From: Catenulispora sp. EB89
GTDB lineage: Bacteria > Actinomycetota > Actinomycetes > Streptomycetales > Catenulisporaceae
NCBI RefSeq assembly: GCF_041261445.1
Contig: NZ_JBGCCU010000050.1
Span: 1-34,999, forward strand
Length of the DNA stretch: 34,999 bases
Direction: 5' to 3'
Positions 30,733 to 34,999 of the stretch are shown piece by piece (the stretch's first letter is position 1; each line of letters opens with the position of its first letter). The translations under genes and the position numbers were made by a program. The notes beneath the pieces were generated by a model. That model worked only from the letters and a program-made list of their open reading frames with translations, did not search any database and was not told where the DNA came from.

Positions 30733-30748
30733 GCCCTCGGGCGGCCTT
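30721..30748 (+). terminator. Stem-loop overlapping the Trm112 stop codon
   Basis: AAGGCCGCC (30721-30729) and GGCGGCCTT (30740-30748) pair over 9 bp around a 10-nt loop containing TGA (30730-30732). Only a short T-rich end follows. It may be partial termination or attenuation before ahcY. Confidence 0.5.
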
Positions 30749-30787
30749 CGGCACCATCCGGGTGAGCAAGTAAGCCCCGCGAACCGC

Positions 30788-30793
30788 TACATT
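30788..30793 (+). promoter_or_regulatory. -10-like box TACATT before ahcY
   Basis: TACATT lies 39 nt before the start codon in a locally AT-richer patch. No strong -35 is visible. Confidence 0.4.
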
Positions 30794-30832
30794 CATAAAC
30801 GCAACGTCAGCCGACGAAACAGGAGAAACGCC

Positions 30833-32281
<1,449 letters not shown>

Positions 32282-32290
<9 letters not shown>

Positions 32291-32320
32291 GCTTCGGTAC
32301 TGAGCTCCGGTACTGATCTG
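32282..32320 (+). repeat. Three tandem 13-nt repeats at the ahcY stop codon
   Basis: CGGTACTGAGCTT (32282-32294), CGGTACTGAGCTC (32295-32307) and CGGTACTGATCTG (32308-32320). The first copy contains the TGA stop. Confidence 0.8.
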
Positions 32321-32337
32321 GTTCGAATCGCGTGTGT

Positions 32338-32368
32338 GAGGCCGGTCCCGCTTGGCGGGGCCGGCCTC
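32338..32368. terminator. Bidirectional terminator between ahcY and the RDD gene
   Basis: GAGGCCGGTCCCGC (32338-32351), loop TTG, GCGGGGCCGGCCTC (32355-32368): 14 pairs with one G-U. It lies between two convergent genes. Confidence 0.9.
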
Positions 32369-32409
32369 GGCGTTTCACTTCGCGGAAGGGTGAGCGTTGG
32401 TGCGTGGTT

Positions 32410-33420
32410 CTAGAGCGGCGGCTTGAACCCGTCGCGGTCGGGCTCCGGCGCCGGCTCGGTTCCTGGCATCCGATCCTGGACCGGCGGCACCATCGAGCCC
32501 TGCCATGCCGCCGGAGCGGGTGCTGTGGGCGCTGGGGGCGTTGCGGGTGCCATGGGGGTGCCTGGCGGCGGCGTAGCCGGCGGACCCGGCGCTCCGGCGT
32601 AGGCCGGAGCCTGCCTCTGAGCCCGCTCCCACGCCGCCCGGTGAGCCGCCTCCGCGGCCCGCATCTGCCGTACCCGGCGTTCGGCGGTGATCGCCGCCAG
32701 GTAGGCCCACGGCGGGGTTCCGGGCGGCGGCGTCGCGACGTAACGGACGACTTCGGTGGCGACCTCGTGGCCCATGCGCGCGGCGACGTCCGGGCGCATC
32801 TCGTGCATGCGTGTCAGGTACTGGCGCGCGGACAGGGCCACGTCGTCCGGGAGCACCGACAGGTCCAACTGCTGTGCCCAGCCGAGCAACGGATACGGCA
32901 TCGCCAGTGCCGCCATCCCGGCCGGGCTCACGCCGGCGTCCGGGGCCCGGTCGCGGACCACGACCGTCCCGGCGAGCCAGTCACCGGTGCGGCGCCCCTG
33001 CTTCGAGCAGAAGGAGGTCACCACGGCGAGCACACCGACTGTGGCGTAGAGGTCGAAGATGCCTGAGAGCGCGCGCACGAGCGCGTGCCGGAAACGCACC
33101 GGGCCGCCGTCGGTGCGCACCACGCGCAGTCCGAGCGCCATCTTGCCCAGCGTGCGTCCGCGGGCGACGGTCTCCAGCAGCGCCGGGTATCCGACCACCA
33201 CCGCGACGGTTATGACGATCATGAGCCCGGCCATCACCGCGTCGTCGACCGCGCCGGCCGACGCCACCACTCCGAGCACGGCGGCGAGCACACCCAGCAG
33301 GCCGGCCTGGACGAGCAGGTCCAGCAGCCGGGCCAGCGCGCGGCTCGGCAGCTTGGCGAGCCGGAGATCCAGGGCCACGCCCTCGCCGATGACCAGGTCG
33401 CTCAAGGTCTTTGTCTCCAC
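32410..33420 (-). CDS. RDD-family membrane protein
   Basis: Predicted 336 residues from GTG 33420 (VETKTLSDLVIGEGVALDLR is the usual actinobacterial beginning); ATG 33459 is an alternative. The RDD domain (about residues 10-165) has the Arg-Asp signature region SRALARLLDLLVQ, two to three hydrophobic helices, then GRTLGKMALGLRVVRTDG and GRRTGDWLAGTVVV. A cytoplasmic helical region (about 190-275, rich in Ala/Arg/Glu) and a Pro/Ala/Thr-rich tail follow. Function is unknown; some RDD proteins in other bacteria act in ion exchange. It is divergent from a SpoIIM-type gene, a pairing common in actinomycetes. No Shine-Dalgarno is obvious at either start. Confidence 0.85.
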   Translation of the reverse strand: METKTLSDLVIGEGVALDLRLAKLPSRALARLLDLLVQAGLLGVLAAVLGVVASAGAVDDAVMAGLMIVITVAVVVGYPALLETVARGRTLGKMALGLRVVRTDGGPVRFRHALVRALSGIFDLYATVGVLAVVTSFCSKQGRRTGDWLAGTVVVRDRAPDAGVSPAGMAALAMPYPLLGWAQQLDLSVLPDDVALSARQYLTRMHEMRPDVAARMGHEVATEVVRYVATPPPGTPPWAYLAAITAERRVRQMRAAEAAHRAAWERAQRQAPAYAGAPGPPATPPPGTPMAPATPPAPTAPAPAAWQGSMVPPVQDRMPGTEPAPEPDRDGFKPPL

Positions 33421-33475
33421 TCCGGGCTGACGTTGTTGCGGCAACGGTAGACGGCTCATACCGTGGGCGCACAGT

Positions 33476-33530
33476 TTCTCACCACAGATTCTCACCACAG
33501 ACTTCCCATAGAGCGCTGGCTTCTCACAGA
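33476..33530. repeat. 13-bp direct repeats between the RDD and SpoIIM genes
   Basis: TTCTCACCACAGA at 33476-33488 and again at 33489-33501, with a shortened copy TTCTCACAGA at 33521-33530. They lie in the 128-bp divergent gap and may be regulator sites. Confidence 0.7.
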
Positions 33531-33548
33531 GGCGGGGTCTTCCTACAC

Positions 33549-34550
33549 GTGGACATCGATGCATACGCAGCGGCCCACCGCGCGGAGTGGGCTCGCCTGG
33601 CGCAGTTGTCGAACCGGAGCCGCGCTCTGGACGGCGGCGAGGCGGACGAACTTGTCGCGCTCTACCAGAACGTCGCCACGCATCTGTCTGTAGTGAGGTC
33701 CGCGGCGCCGGACGCTGTAGTGGTCGGCCACCTGTCGTCCCTCCTGGCGACCGCGCGCGGCGCCATCGCCGGACCGCGTGTTCCGGCCTGGAGAGAGATC
33801 CTGTACTTCTTCACCGACGGTTTTCCGGCGGCTCTCTATAGAGCGCGACGCTGGTGGATCGCCACTGCGGTGATCTCACTTGTGGCCGCGTTCTTCATGG
33901 GCTGGTACATCGCCGCCAATCCGCGGGTGCAGGGGGAGCTGGCCTCACCGGATCTCGTGAACGGGGTGTTCCGGCCCGGTGGGCAGTTCGAGACGTATTA
34001 CACGGAGTTCAGTCCGGGGTCGTTCGGCTTCAAGGTATGGGTGAACAACGCCTGGGTGTCCGCACTGGCGCTCTTCGGAGGGGTGACGCTGGTCTTCCCC
34101 TTCGTCGCCATGTACATGAACACGGCGAACCTGGCGATCGACGGCGGGTTCATGGCGGCGCACGGACGCTTCGGCACGTTCCTGTCGCTCGTCGCCCCGC
34201 ACGGGATGTTGGAACTCACCGCGGTGTTCGTCGCCGGCGGCTGCGGGATGCGCATCGCGTGGACGCTTCTCTCGCCGGGACCGCGGACTCGCGGCGAGGC
34301 GCTGGGGGAGCAGGGGCGGGTGCTCGGGACGATGGCGCTCGGGTTGGCGTGCGTGCTGTTGGTGTCAGGTTCGATCGAGGGGTTCGTGACCGGGCACACG
34401 TCCGCTCCGGTGCGGCTCACGATCGGTTTCACGGCGGAGACGCTGTTCCTCGTGTACGTGTTCTTCGTTGGTCGCCGGGCCGCGCTGCGCGGCGAAACAG
34501 GCGACGTCAGCAGGGCCGACAGGGCAGACGTGGTACCCACGAGGGCTTAG
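33549..34550 (+). CDS. SpoIIM-family (stage II sporulation protein M-like) membrane protein
   Basis: Predicted 333 residues from GTG 33549, which begins the conserved VDIDAYAAAHRAEWARL sequence. An N-terminal cytoplasmic helical domain (1-100) leads to about five to six hydrophobic segments (from residue ~100 to 310), with the family-like motifs FMGWYIAANP, VNNAWVSALALFGG and APHGMLELTAVFVAGGCGMR. In Bacillus SpoIIM helps peptidoglycan removal during engulfment; actinobacterial homologues have no established role and are often beside RDD and MoxR/DUF58 genes. It has no good ribosome-binding site, so the start could lie elsewhere. It is followed by the rRNA leader on the same strand. Confidence 0.87.
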   Translation: MDIDAYAAAHRAEWARLAQLSNRSRALDGGEADELVALYQNVATHLSVVRSAAPDAVVVGHLSSLLATARGAIAGPRVPAWREILYFFTDGFPAALYRARRWWIATAVISLVAAFFMGWYIAANPRVQGELASPDLVNGVFRPGGQFETYYTEFSPGSFGFKVWVNNAWVSALALFGGVTLVFPFVAMYMNTANLAIDGGFMAAHGRFGTFLSLVAPHGMLELTAVFVAGGCGMRIAWTLLSPGPRTRGEALGEQGRVLGTMALGLACVLLVSGSIEGFVTGHTSAPVRLTIGFTAETLFLVYVFFVGRRAALRGETGDVSRADRADVVPTRA

Positions 34551-34689
34551 TCGGGCCGCCGGGATCCGATCAGCGAACCGATGGTTTCAGCCCTCTGAGT
34601 GATGGGTAGACACCGTCGATTCGTCTGCGACCTCAGACATGTGCCATACTTACAGGGTTCCCCTCCATGAACTGGCGACGGCCATCAGG

Positions 34690-34718
34690 TTGACACGCGT
34701 GTTCGGGGAGCGTAAGCT
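34690..34718 (+). promoter_or_regulatory. rRNA promoter candidate 1
   Basis: TTGACA (34690-34695), a 17-nt spacer and TAAGCT (34713-34718). It is the best -35/-10 pair in the leader. Confidence 0.75.
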
Positions 34719-34768
34719 AGAGGGGTTGCTGTCAAGCAGGAACGGCGGGCGAGAGCCCAAAGAAACCA

Positions 34769-34777
34769 TGCTAGAGT
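34769..34777 (+). promoter_or_regulatory. rRNA promoter candidate 2 (extended -10)
   Basis: TGC-TAGAGT matches an extended -10; no -35 is visible at normal spacing. Confidence 0.5.
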
Positions 34778-34848
34778 AACCAAGCCGCCGGGGCAAGGGT
34801 TCGAAAAAGAATCCTGAACCGGCAATCGCAATCAAACGAAAGTTGAAA

Positions 34849-34878
34849 TTGCGAGTAACGCGGAGGATCTGCTAAGAT
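34849..34878 (+). promoter_or_regulatory. rRNA promoter candidate 3 (extended -10)
   Basis: TTGCGA (34849-34854), an 18-nt spacer and TAAGAT (34873-34878) preceded by TGC. The -35 overlaps the right arm of a 7-bp inverted repeat. Confidence 0.55.
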
Positions 34879-34999
34879 CTAAAGCGAAGCAAGGCAAGAA
34901 AGATAAAAGAAAAACAGCAAGACCTGACAACGCCGGGTCGCAGCCGATCGGAACGAAGGTTCCGGGACGAGTGGTTCGGGCGTCTGTTTCTTGAGAACT

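Larger units (their letters stand above)
34551..34999 (+). promoter_or_regulatory. rRNA operon promoter and leader region
   Basis: 449 bp without a gene. It becomes unusually A-rich after ~34,755 and ends with TGTTTCTTGAGAACT (34985-34999), the antitermination-linked sequence (boxA region) that precedes 16S rRNA in actinomycetes. Several short stems lie inside: TCGCAAT/ATTGCGA (34826-34854) and CGGAAC-gaag-GTTCCG (34949-34964). The 16S gene itself begins outside the window. Confidence 0.88.

Noticed and set aside
30733-30832. SAH or SAM riboswitch before ahcY
   Set aside because: No recognisable conserved core or nested stems; the leader after the -10-like box is only about 35 nt.
34650-34835. 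A 61-residue minus-strand frame in the rRNA leader
   Set aside because: It crosses the rRNA promoter elements and has no ribosome-binding site or recognisable domain.

Overview
The window is high-GC DNA from an actinomycete. Support for this comes from strong G/C third-position bias, frequent GTG starts, a WhiB regulator, the coenzyme F420 genes fbiA/fbiB, DUF3499 and DUF5719 proteins, two LytR-CpsA-Psr (LCP) proteins and a streptomycete-style rRNA leader at the right edge. A Streptomyces- or Catenulispora-like organism fits best, but the genus is an inference. 

Positions 1-12.5 kb look like a cell-surface glycan locus: the end of a membrane protein, a YfhO-type GT-C-like membrane protein, a GT4-like glycosyltransferase, an LPG_synthase_TM/flippase-like protein with a repetitive N-terminal extension, a GT2 glycosyltransferase, a nucleotide-sugar dehydrogenase, a HAD hydrolase, a PNPOx-like flavin/F420 protein and an LCP ligase-like protein. 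A complete 1,099-bp IS481-family element sits exactly on the stop codon of the flippase-like gene. Its 6-bp target duplication, GCTAGG, supplies the stop codon both for that gene and for the transposase. 

Positions 12.6-32.3 kb hold a housekeeping block whose order resembles the Mycobacterium tuberculosis whiB2-fbiA-fbiB-manB-sahH neighbourhood (remembered synteny). It contains a second LCP protein with LytR_C, a TIGR03089-type protein, a sugar-1-phosphate nucleotidyltransferase, an AlkA-like glycosylase, a MarR regulator with a divergent SnoaL-like gene and three operator-like palindromes, fbiB and fbiA, whiB, a large GT2 membrane protein with a P/Q/Y-rich tail translationally coupled to a DUF5719 protein, a zincin-like protein, DUF3499, phosphomannomutase, a Trm112-like protein and S-adenosylhomocysteinase. 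Together these genes suggest supply and use of (GDP-)mannose and attachment of glycans to the envelope, next to F420 synthesis and a developmental regulator. 

Positions 32.4-35 kb carry divergent RDD and SpoIIM membrane genes, then an A-rich rRNA operon leader with three promoter-like elements; the window ends just before the 16S rRNA. 

I found no CRISPR array, tRNA or obvious defence system. The least ordinary signals are the IS481 stop-codon arrangement, the in-frame ~126-nt repeats that are open on both strands, the triple MarR palindrome, and a set of minus-strand genes with -10 boxes placed 6-8 nt before starts that lack a Shine-Dalgarno sequence (leaderless candidates).
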